From the NCBI GenBank assembly GCA_021806055.1, contig JAJZYE010000064.1:1-6352 (forward strand): a DNA stretch of 6,352 nucleotides, given 5' to 3'. The position numbers and the translations under genes were made by a program. Under the pieces are notes generated by a model. That model was not told the DNA's origin and searched no databases. It worked only from the letters and a program-made list of their open reading frames with translations. Below, in pieces: positions 1-5,475 of this stretch; the first letter of the stretch is position 1, and each line of letters starts with the position of its first letter. This DNA comes from Actinomycetes bacterium. GTDB lineage: Bacteria > Actinomycetota > Acidimicrobiia > Acidimicrobiales > RAAP-2.

Positions 1-245
1 AGCGGCGACGCATCGTGCGTCGTGCCGGCGTGCTCACAGCGATCGCCATGATCGCCTGGGGAATCGAGCGCACCGTCGACGAGCGGCTACTGCTCGGCCA
101 GCAGTCGCACAGCGGCTCCATCGGCGTCCAGCTCGCCGGCCTCGTCCTGGCCGTGAGTGGCGTCGTGCTCTGGATTCACCAGCGTCGTCGACGCGCTCCG
201 AGTGATGACGGTGACCCCGACGTCGCTCCGGCCCGCTCGGGGTGA
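1..245 (+). CDS. small membrane protein, 3' end (partial or short complete)
   Basis: I do not recognise this protein. The frame is open from the first complete codon (position 3) to a TGA at 243-245, giving 80 residues in the window. It may continue upstream, or start at the GTG at 15-17, which would give 76 residues. Two hydrophobic stretches are visible: AGVLTAIAMIAWGI near residues 8-21, and VQLAGLVLAVSGVVLWI near residues 42-58. The second is followed by a run of basic residues (HQRRRR) and an acidic/polar tail, as expected for a membrane anchor with a cytoplasmic C-terminus. It converges on the tryptophanase gene, and the two stop codons are directly adjacent with no spacer, so no terminator lies between them. 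The function is unknown. It could be the last two membrane segments of a larger protein. Confidence 0.55.
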   Translation, partial: RRRIVRRAGVLTAIAMIAWGIERTVDERLLLGQQSHSGSIGVQLAGLVLAVSGVVLWIHQRRRRAPSDDGDPDVAPARSG

Positions 246-1625
246 CTACGCCAGGGGCTCGAATCGGGCCGTGAAGTGACGCAGGGCGGACGGCTCGTAG
301 ACCATGGCGTAGCCCGGCAGCGACGACGCGCGCTGGGCCACGGCGCTCACCACCTCGATCACATAGTCCATGTGGCTCTGGGTGTACGTGCGCCGAGGGA
401 TGGCCAGGCGCACCAACTCCATCGCCGCGGGGACCTCGCGACCGTCGGGTTGGCGTCCGAACATGACGGTGCCGATCTCGACGCTGCGCACGCCGCCGGC
501 CTGGTAGAGCGCCACCGCGAGCGACTGGCCCGGGTACTGCAGCGCCGGCAGGTGACTGAGCAGCGCGCGCGCGTCCAGGTAGACGGCGTGTCCCCCGATC
601 GGCTTGACCACGGGCACGCCGGCCCGGTCGAGGGCCTCGCCCACGTAGGCGGTCGAGCGAATGCGGTAGCGCAGGTAGTCCGGGTGAACCGCCTCGCTCA
701 GCCCCTGAGCCAGCGCCTCGAGATCGCGACCGGCCAGCCCCCCGTAGGTCGGGAAGCCCTCGGTGAGGATCAGCAGGTTACGGCACTGCTCGGCCAGCGC
801 GTCGTCGTTGAGGGCGAGCCACCCGCCGATGTTGCCGAAGGGGTCCTTCTTCGCGCTCATCGTCATGCCATCGGCCAGTGACGCCATCTCGCGCACGATG
901 TCGGGGATCTCACGCGCCGACTGACCGGCCTCGCGCTCGTGGATGAACCAGGCGTTCTCGGCGAAGCGGCACGCGTCGAGGAAGAAGAGCACGCCGTAGC
1001 GGTGGCAGATCTCGCTCACTGCGTGCATGTTGGCGAGGGACACGGGCTGGCCCCCACCGGAGTTATTGGTGATCGTAAGGAAGACCACCGGCACGTCCGC
1101 GCGCCGCTCGGACAGCAACGCGTCGAGAGCCTCCAGGTCCATGTTGCCCTTGAACGGGTGCACCACGGCGGGGTCGTGCCCCTCGGGGATCAGCAGGTCC
1201 CGCGCCTCGGCGCCCGTGGCCTCGACGTTGGCGCGTGTGGTGTCGAAATGGGTGTTGTTGGCCACCACCTTGCCCGGTCCGCCCAACACGGTGAAGAGGA
1301 TCTTCTCCGCCGCGCGTCCCTGGTGCGTGGGAATGACGTGACGGAAGGGGAAGAGTTCCTTCACGGCGGCCTCGAATCGAAACCACGACGGGGAGCCGGC
1401 GTAGCTCTCGTCGCCGTGCTGGATCGCCGCCCACTGGTCGCGCGACATCGCGCCAGTCCCCGAATCGGTGAGCAAGTCGATCAGCACGTCTTGAGCGTGC
1501 AGGTTGAACAGGTTGTACCCGGCCGCCTGGAGAGCGCTCTCCCGCTCCGACGCCGTGGTCATGCGCAACGGCTCGACCGAGTGGATTCGAAACGGCTCGA
1601 TGATGGTGTGGAACGCGTCGCTCAT
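246..1625 (-). CDS. tnaA: tryptophanase (tryptophan indole-lyase)
   Basis: This is a 459-residue PLP enzyme of the beta-eliminating lyase family. It splits L-tryptophan into indole, pyruvate and ammonia in the cytoplasm. It aligns almost throughout with E. coli TnaA as I recall it: EPFRI (10-14), LLTDSGTGAM (51-60), PTHQGR (99-104), GGQPVSLAN (191-199), SAKKD with PLP lysine K260 (257-261), EGFPTYGG (289-296), GGHAVYLDA (344-352) and LRHFTARF (448-455). Three sites separate tryptophanase from tyrosine phenol-lyase, and all are of the tryptophanase type: D128 in FDTT (Thr in the phenol-lyase), V382/I384 in SVEIG (Met/Arg) and H450 (Phe). The ATG at 1625 puts the N-terminus within a residue or so of E. 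coli TnaA; the frame is open further upstream, but that peptide is Arg/Trp-rich and unrelated. No clear Shine-Dalgarno precedes it. It is the last gene of a likely three-gene minus-strand operon, 52 nt after the previous stop, with no room for a TnaC-like leader in that gap. Confidence 0.95.
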   Translation of the reverse strand: MSDAFHTIIEPFRIHSVEPLRMTTASERESALQAAGYNLFNLHAQDVLIDLLTDSGTGAMSRDQWAAIQHGDESYAGSPSWFRFEAAVKELFPFRHVIPTHQGRAAEKILFTVLGGPGKVVANNTHFDTTRANVEATGAEARDLLIPEGHDPAVVHPFKGNMDLEALDALLSERRADVPVVFLTITNNSGGGQPVSLANMHAVSEICHRYGVLFFLDACRFAENAWFIHEREAGQSAREIPDIVREMASLADGMTMSAKKDPFGNIGGWLALNDDALAEQCRNLLILTEGFPTYGGLAGRDLEALAQGLSEAVHPDYLRYRIRSTAYVGEALDRAGVPVVKPIGGHAVYLDARALLSHLPALQYPGQSLAVALYQAGGVRSVEIGTVMFGRQPDGREVPAAMELVRLAIPRRTYTQSHMDYVIEVVSAVAQRASSLPGYAMVYEPSALRHFTARFEPLA

Positions 1626-1677
1626 GGCCCGATGGTACTTGCGACACGCGCGCGGCTCGCGACGCTGGTCTACCTCG

Positions 1678-2256
1678 TCACTTGGCGCGACGCGGCCGTC
1701 GCGGTGGCGTGGCCGGTCGACGTTGCTGAGCGCGACGCGCGCGACGGCGCTCGCGCTGCACGGGGTCGACCTCTCGACCAGGCGGACGCGGAGGCGCGGC
1801 CACGCTCGGCAACTCAGCCAGTGCGAAGTCCGGCCGCTCGTCGAGCAGCCGCCGACAGTGGGGCGCTTCGGGAAATCCTTCACCCGCCGCGTGGCCCAGC
1901 ACGGCCACGAGCTCGTCACGCGTCGCTCCCTCACCAGCCACCTGGTCCACCGCCGCACTCAGCTGGTCGAAGTCGGGCGCCTCGGCGTGCTCGCCCAACG
2001 CCGCGATGACACGCTCGAGGGGGGGGGCGGCGAGCACGTCCAGCAGCGCGGCAACTGCCGGCAGAGGGGCTGCCGCCGCGAAGGTGGCGACGTCGCGACG
2101 CTGTTGGAGAGCTCGCAACGGCACGCCCACCACCGCAGTGATCTTCGTGCTCGGTCGAAGGTCGAGCGCGTCGACTACCTCCAGCACCGCCTCAGGGTCG
2201 AGTGACAAGACGGTACGGCGAATGATCTCCGAAGTGCTCGTGGCGCGCGACGACAT
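1678..2256 (-). CDS. hypothetical helical protein with Arg/Pro-rich C-terminal tail
   Basis: I do not recognise this 192-residue protein. Residues 1-150 are rich in Ala, Leu, Val, Asp and Glu and look like a series of amphipathic helices (for example PEAVLEVVDALDL near 21-33 and PAVAALLDVL near 66-75), with no signal peptide or membrane segment. Residues 151-192 are quite different, with 14 Arg and one Lys plus many Pro, suggesting a disordered basic tail that could bind nucleic acid or an acidic partner. The ATG at 2256 gives a natural start (MSSRATSTSE) 29 nt after the stop of the MFS gene; upstream in frame the peptide turns into Arg/Gly-rich shadow sequence. A run of nine C (nine G on the plus strand, 2019-2027) encodes APP at residues 77-79, and any length change there would truncate or alter the protein. 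It sits between the MFS gene and tnaA in the same direction, so it is probably co-transcribed. I prefer this frame because its composition is protein-like, while the other frames here are Arg/Ser/Trp-rich. Confidence 0.7.
   Translation of the reverse strand: MSSRATSTSEIIRRTVLSLDPEAVLEVVDALDLRPSTKITAVVGVPLRALQQRRDVATFAAAAPLPAVAALLDVLAAPPLERVIAALGEHAEAPDFDQLSAAVDQVAGEGATRDELVAVLGHAAGEGFPEAPHCRRLLDERPDFALAELPSVAAPPRPPGREVDPVQRERRRARRAQQRRPATPPRRPRRAK
2019..2027. repeat. G9 homopolymer inside a coding region
   Basis: Nine consecutive G on the plus strand read as C9 in the minus-strand hypothetical gene. With nine bases the 192-residue frame is intact; a gain or loss of one base would shift it near residue 78. 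Such tracts are prone to replication slippage and to sequencing error. Confidence 0.9.
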
Positions 2257-2285
2257 GTAGCGCGATGCTAACAGCCGGCGTTGCG

Positions 2286-3515
2286 CTACCCAAAGAGCGC
2301 CACGCGAGCGCCGTGCGTCACGCGGGCCAACAGCGGCGTGCCCACGGCGGTGAGCCCGGCCAGCACGGCGAGGACCGTGAACGCGAAGCCCAGTCGGTGG
2401 TAGGCACCACCCGTAAGCAGCGTGACCACGAGGGGCCCGAGCGCCTGACCGCCCGTCGAGCCCACGCCCCACACCAGCGCGTTGCCCATGACGTGAGACT
2501 CCGACGACACGTAGTCGGGCACCAAAGACAAGAGCAGGGGGAAGCCACTAAAGGTGAAGAAGCCAAAGAAGAGGAGGAAGACCGTGGCCCAGGCGCCGGA
2601 CGACGCCACGTACGCGACGGTGGCCAGCGCCGAGCCGACGCTGTTGAGAGCCAGCATCCACCGCCTGTCGAATCGATCAGCCAGCAGTCCGAACACCGGC
2701 TGTCCCACGATGCCTCCCAGGTACATCAACGTCACCGTGAGGCCCAGACGGGCCACGCTCAGGTGCCGGTGGGACGTCAGGTAGATCGGCATCCACGAGA
2801 CGACGCCGATGAAGGCCACCGATCGAAAAAAGGCGATGACCATCAGTGCGACCACGCTTCGCGTGAGCAGGGATCGCATCCTCGGGCGGACGGCGGGCGA
2901 GGAGTTCTCCGCCAGCCCCTCTCCATCCGTCAGGCGTCCCACGGTGCCAGCGATCACCAGCGCACTGACCACGCCCACGACCGCGAAGATCGCCATGGCA
3001 CCGTCACGACCCACGTCGAGAGCCGTCGCCGCGACGAAGAGCGTCGGGTAGAGTGCCCGACCCAGGCTGCCGAACGAGCCATTGACGCCCAGGGCGCGCC
3101 CCGCCGACGCACCGAAGGCCGACTGCAGCATCGACCCGCCCACTGGGTGATAGACGGCGCTTCCCACACCGGCCACAATCGCCGACGCGATCGCCAGGGC
3201 GTCTCGTCCCGGCCCGGGTGCACTACCCAGCGCGGCAACGAAACCCCACAGCCCCAGGGCCACGACGAACAGACCGAGCGCCATCACGCGACCGCGGCTC
3301 GGTCCCGAGGCCACCGTGAACCCCACGACCACCCCGAAACTGGCCGAGGCCAGGTAGAACACGGTAAGCATCGCGGTGATAACCAGGGGTGACGACGCAT
3401 GACCGGCCGCCAACAACGCGGCCACCACCGGTATGAAGAACGCCATTCCGTCGTTCATGAAGTGCGCCAGTGACGTCACGACGAGCACTCGCGCTCGCGA
3501 GGGTCGCGAGCTCAT
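2286..3515 (-). CDS. MFS transporter, fosmidomycin-resistance (Fsr)-like
   Basis: This 409-residue protein is a major facilitator superfamily permease of the usual length, with about twelve hydrophobic segments. It acts in the cytoplasmic membrane, probably as a proton-driven exporter. Characteristic features are an N-terminal helix with HFMNDGM (18-24) and the central segment GVGSAVYHPVGG (116-127), followed by GRALGVNGSFGSLG (139-152). That arrangement resembles the FHP-containing segment of E. coli Fsr and its relatives. The loop between helices 8 and 9 has the MFS motif GLLADRFDRR (276-285). The matching loop of the first half is degenerate (GFTVASGPSRGR, 65-76). A hydrophilic linker (about 195-220) joins the two six-helix halves. 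The ATG at 3515 follows a weak upstream sequence without a clear Shine-Dalgarno. It is the first gene of a probable operon with the hypothetical protein and tryptophanase, and it is divergent from the C-S lyase gene. The substrate cannot be read from sequence; from context it could be an amino acid, indole or a related product. Confidence 0.88.
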   Translation of the reverse strand: MSSRPSRARVLVVTSLAHFMNDGMAFFIPVVAALLAAGHASSPLVITAMLTVFYLASASFGVVVGFTVASGPSRGRVMALGLFVVALGLWGFVAALGSAPGPGRDALAIASAIVAGVGSAVYHPVGGSMLQSAFGASAGRALGVNGSFGSLGRALYPTLFVAATALDVGRDGAMAIFAVVGVVSALVIAGTVGRLTDGEGLAENSSPAVRPRMRSLLTRSVVALMVIAFFRSVAFIGVVSWMPIYLTSHRHLSVARLGLTVTLMYLGGIVGQPVFGLLADRFDRRWMLALNSVGSALATVAYVASSGAWATVFLLFFGFFTFSGFPLLLSLVPDYVSSESHVMGNALVWGVGSTGGQALGPLVVTLLTGGAYHRLGFAFTVLAVLAGLTAVGTPLLARVTHGARVALFG

Positions 3516-3604
3516 CTCGGGACCGGGGGGTGTCGCTGCCCGGACCGCCGGCGGCCGATCACGTCACGCCTCGCGTCACCGTCGCACCCACGTCAACTCC
3601 CGCG

Positions 3605-3618
3605 CGAGACCGGTCTCG
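3605..3618. promoter_or_regulatory. perfect 14-bp palindrome, candidate operator
   Basis: CGAGACCGGTCTCG equals its own reverse complement across all 14 bases. It lies in the divergent intergenic region, 89 nt upstream of the MFS start and 174 nt upstream of the lyase start. Such a site could bind a dimeric repressor or activator, but no regulator gene is in the window, so the role is inferred from symmetry and position only. Confidence 0.4.
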
Positions 3619-3751
3619 ACTCACGACGGCGGGCCGCGAACGGTGTTCCCCGATTAGCGCGCCCCTACCTGCCCGCACGCCACGAACCTACCACCCGACG
3701 TGGACGATCTCCCACGGCGAACGTGATCATCGGACTCCACAACGATGCGAC

Positions 3752-3760
3752 ATCACGTGA
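3752..3760. promoter_or_regulatory. ATCACGTGA site, candidate regulator-binding element
   Basis: The 8-bp palindrome TCACGTGA (3753-3760) lies about 33 nt upstream of the lyase start, where a regulator or promoter element would be expected. Its ATCACGT core also occurs at 3558-3564 and, inverted, at 3721-3727, all inside the divergent intergenic region. This is a short motif and could be chance. Confidence 0.25.
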
Positions 3761-3784
3761 GACGCGGTGCGGCGAACTAGTTTC

Positions 3785-3790
3785 GAGGGG
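3785..3790 (+). promoter_or_regulatory. Shine-Dalgarno-like GAGGGG before the lyase start
   Basis: GAGGGG ends two nt before the ATG at 3793, an unusually short spacing. It is the best ribosome-binding sequence seen before any start in the window and supports this ATG, as does the match of the N-terminus to MalY/PatB proteins. Confidence 0.4.
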
Positions 3791-3792
3791 CG

Positions 3793-4992
3793 ATGACCCG
3801 CGCTGACCATCCCCTCGCGAACGTGAGCCTGCACGAGCTGCGACAGCGCACCAGCGAAAAGTGGCGCCACTATCCCGACGATGTCTTGCCACTGTGGGTC
3901 GCCGAAATGGACACGGCGCTAGCCGAGCCGGTCGAACGCGCCCTGGTCACCGCGGCACGTGGTGGCGACCTCGGCTACGCGATCGCGACTCCCTACATTG
4001 AAGCGCTGGGAGACTTCGCCGTGCGCCACTGGGGCTGGGGCGGTGTCACGGTCGAACGTAGTCGCGCCGTCGCCAACGTCATGAGCGGTGTGACGGCCGC
4101 GATCATGGCACTCACCGATCCCGGCGACCGCGTCGTCGTGAACTGCCCCGTCTACGCGCCCTTCTACTCCCACACCGAGCACAGTGGCCGCGTGATCGAC
4201 GAAGTGGCGCTCGGCGCCGATGGGCGCCTCGACCTCGATGAAATGGAACGCGCCTTCGCTCGCGCGCGCGCCGCGTCGCGTCGTCCGGCCTACCTTCTCT
4301 GCAATCCGCACAATCCCACCGGAACGCTGCACCGGCCCGAGGAATTGACGCGTGTGCTCGCGCTCGCCAACGCTCACGGCCTGCGCGTCATCGCCGATGA
4401 GATACACGCGCTACTCGTGCTGCACGGTTCCTTTACGCCGCTGCTGAGCTTGCCGGGCGCCGAGCGTGCCGTCAGCGTGCTCTCGGCGTCCAAGGCCTTC
4501 AACCTGGCCGGCGCCCCCGCCGCCGCCCTGGTCGTCGGTGAGGGGGCGAGTGATGTGCTCACCGCGCTCGAGCACCGAGTTGTCCCCGGGCCGAGCCAAC
4601 TAGGCGTGCTCGCCCAGGGCGCGGCCCTGCGCGAAGGCGACGACTGGCTACGCGCGCTACTCGATGATCTGGTCGCGCGGCAGACGCTCCTCATCACCCT
4701 GCTCGAGGAGTACCTCCCGGCGGCGCGTTACCTCCCCGGCGAGGCGACCTACCTCGCCTGGCTGGACCTGCGCGAACTGGGTCACTTCGAAAGTTCCGAG
4801 GGCGAGCGCGGCACCATGATGTCACTCTCGGGTCCAGCCTCCTACTTCCTGGAGCACGCCCGCGTCGCGTTGAGCGACGGCGCCGCCTTCGGGACGGGCG
4901 GAAGCGGTCACGTACGCCTGAACTTCGCCACCAGCGAAGAGATCCTCACCGAAGCCCTCGAGCGCCTCGGCCGCGTCACATCCTCGCGGTGA
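3793..4992 (+). CDS. malY: MalY/PatB-type PLP-dependent C-S lyase (cystathionine beta-lyase-like)
   Basis: This 399-residue protein is a fold-type I PLP enzyme of the aminotransferase class I/II superfamily, MalY/PatB branch. Members cleave the C-S bond of cystathionine, cysteine or cysteine S-conjugates by beta-elimination, giving pyruvate, ammonia and a thiol; some also act as regulators (E. coli MalY). Family marks in order are PLWVAEMD (33-40), LGYAIATP (60-67), NCPVYAPF (117-124), CNPHNPTGTL (170-179), ADEIHALLVLHG (201-212), SASKAFNLAG with PLP lysine K234 (231-240) and HVRLNFA with the carboxylate-binding R375 (373-379). The length is normal for the family. One departure is Ala-Leu after DEIH, where relatives as I recall them usually have Ala-Asp or Cys-Asp. 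The gene diverges from the MFS-tnaA operon and ends with TGA at 4990-4992 before a gene-poor stretch. The exact substrate, and lyase versus aminotransferase activity, cannot be fixed from sequence. Confidence 0.92.
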   Translation: MTRADHPLANVSLHELRQRTSEKWRHYPDDVLPLWVAEMDTALAEPVERALVTAARGGDLGYAIATPYIEALGDFAVRHWGWGGVTVERSRAVANVMSGVTAAIMALTDPGDRVVVNCPVYAPFYSHTEHSGRVIDEVALGADGRLDLDEMERAFARARAASRRPAYLLCNPHNPTGTLHRPEELTRVLALANAHGLRVIADEIHALLVLHGSFTPLLSLPGAERAVSVLSASKAFNLAGAPAAALVVGEGASDVLTALEHRVVPGPSQLGVLAQGAALREGDDWLRALLDDLVARQTLLITLLEEYLPAARYLPGEATYLAWLDLRELGHFESSEGERGTMMSLSGPASYFLEHARVALSDGAAFGTGGSGHVRLNFATSEEILTEALERLGRVTSSR

Positions 4993-5475
4993 GCACCCGT
5001 CGGGCACGATGCCTCGGCCACACGACGAGTCACGCCGTCGCGTGCCAGACCGTCCGACGACGAACGCCGTCCACAACGCGCCTGCGTCAGCAGGTGCTTG
5101 GCCACGACGACGCGCTGCACTTGGCTCGTGCCATCGTCGATCTGTGTTGTCTCCTCGAAGGGAAGACCTCGCCGCGCGAACGGACCCCAACGCCATCGTC
5201 GGGTCCGCAATGGCGCACCGTCAATTACACCGATCAGTCAGCAAGATTCTCTGGCCCCTGTGAACTCGTAGACACCTGTCGAACAAGACCCTCGAGGGAG
5301 ACCGTCGACAAGGCGCTCACAGTCGCTCTCTGCGGAACCGGAACACAGCGCGACGAGAGGACCAGGTGCAGTGACCGCGACCACTCCTGCGTCGCGGCAC
5401 CGGACTACGCACGCAACTCCACGTGCTGGCAGATTGGGGGCGAAGTACGTCGGGCGCCCTGGCTGCTAGCCGTCC
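4993..5475. other. gene-poor stretch with decayed coding remnants
   Basis: No intact gene is supported here. Frames that stay open (for example 4989-5492 plus, 4908-5210 minus) give Arg/Thr/Ser/Cys-rich products without recognisable domains, apart from one short acyl-CoA dehydrogenase-like peptide on the minus strand. Just after the lyase stop, GGCACG (5003-5008) and CGTGCC (5041-5046) bracket CGACG (5024-5028) and CGTCG (5036-5040). This could form an imperfect hairpin, but it has a large bulge and no T run, so I do not call it a terminator. Small palindromes near the permease stop (GGGCGCCC, 5452-5459) are similarly weak. The stretch looks like a junction of degraded DNA. Confidence 0.6.
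5088..5153 (-). pseudogene. relic of an acyl-CoA dehydrogenase C-terminus
   Basis: The minus strand here encodes a peptide containing QIDDGTSQVQRVVVAKHLL (5144-5088). Acyl-CoA dehydrogenases end with a conserved segment close to IYEGTSQIQRLVIARHLL, the last part of the C-terminal helical domain that lies near FAD and the dimer interface. About 12 of 18 positions are identical and most others conservative. Upstream, the frame is closed by a stop at 5238-5240 after about 30 unrelated residues, and the other two frames up to 5480 contain no recognisable dehydrogenase sequence. Downstream, the frame fails to stop where the family ends and runs on to overlap the end of the lyase gene. It therefore looks like the tail of a deleted gene. 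The fragment is short, so a chance match cannot be fully excluded. Confidence 0.5.

Larger units (their letters stand above)
3516..3792. promoter_or_regulatory. divergent intergenic control region
   Basis: This 277-bp stretch separates the divergent starts of the MFS gene (minus) and the MalY/PatB-type lyase (plus). It must hold both promoters unless the genes are read through from elsewhere. No convincing -35/-10 pair was seen on either strand; a TTGACG on the minus strand (about 3591-3596) has no matching -10. It contains a perfect 14-bp palindrome and three copies of ATCACGT (3558-3564, 3752-3758, and inverted at 3721-3727), which are candidate regulator sites. The open frames crossing it have Arg/Thr/Pro-rich products and no recognisable protein. 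Confidence 0.5.

Noticed and set aside
1626..1677. TnaC-like leader peptide before tnaA
   Set aside because: Only 52 nt separate the previous stop from the tnaA start, with no short frame carrying the critical Trp and no Rho-type leader visible.
1626..1958. N-terminal extension of tryptophanase up to 1958, giving a 570-residue protein
   Set aside because: The extra residues are Arg/Ser/Trp-rich, overlap the better-supported hypothetical gene in another frame, and have no counterpart in tryptophanases, whose N-terminus matches the ATG at 1625.
939..2009. Long plus-strand open frame opposite tnaA and the hypothetical gene
   Set aside because: The product is His/Arg/Val-rich without domains and lies antisense to a clear tryptophanase; it is a typical high-GC shadow frame.
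2265..3392. Plus-strand 375-residue open frame opposite the MFS gene
   Set aside because: It is a Gln/His/Arg-rich low-complexity product antisense to a clear membrane transporter, with no recognisable domain.
3470..3479. 10-bp palindrome GTGACGTCAC as an operator
   Set aside because: It lies within the MFS coding sequence (codons for VTSLA) and 10-bp palindromes are expected several times by chance in a window of this size.
5003..5046. Intrinsic terminator after the lyase gene
   Set aside because: The arms pair only with a 15-nt asymmetric bulge and there is no T-rich tract following.
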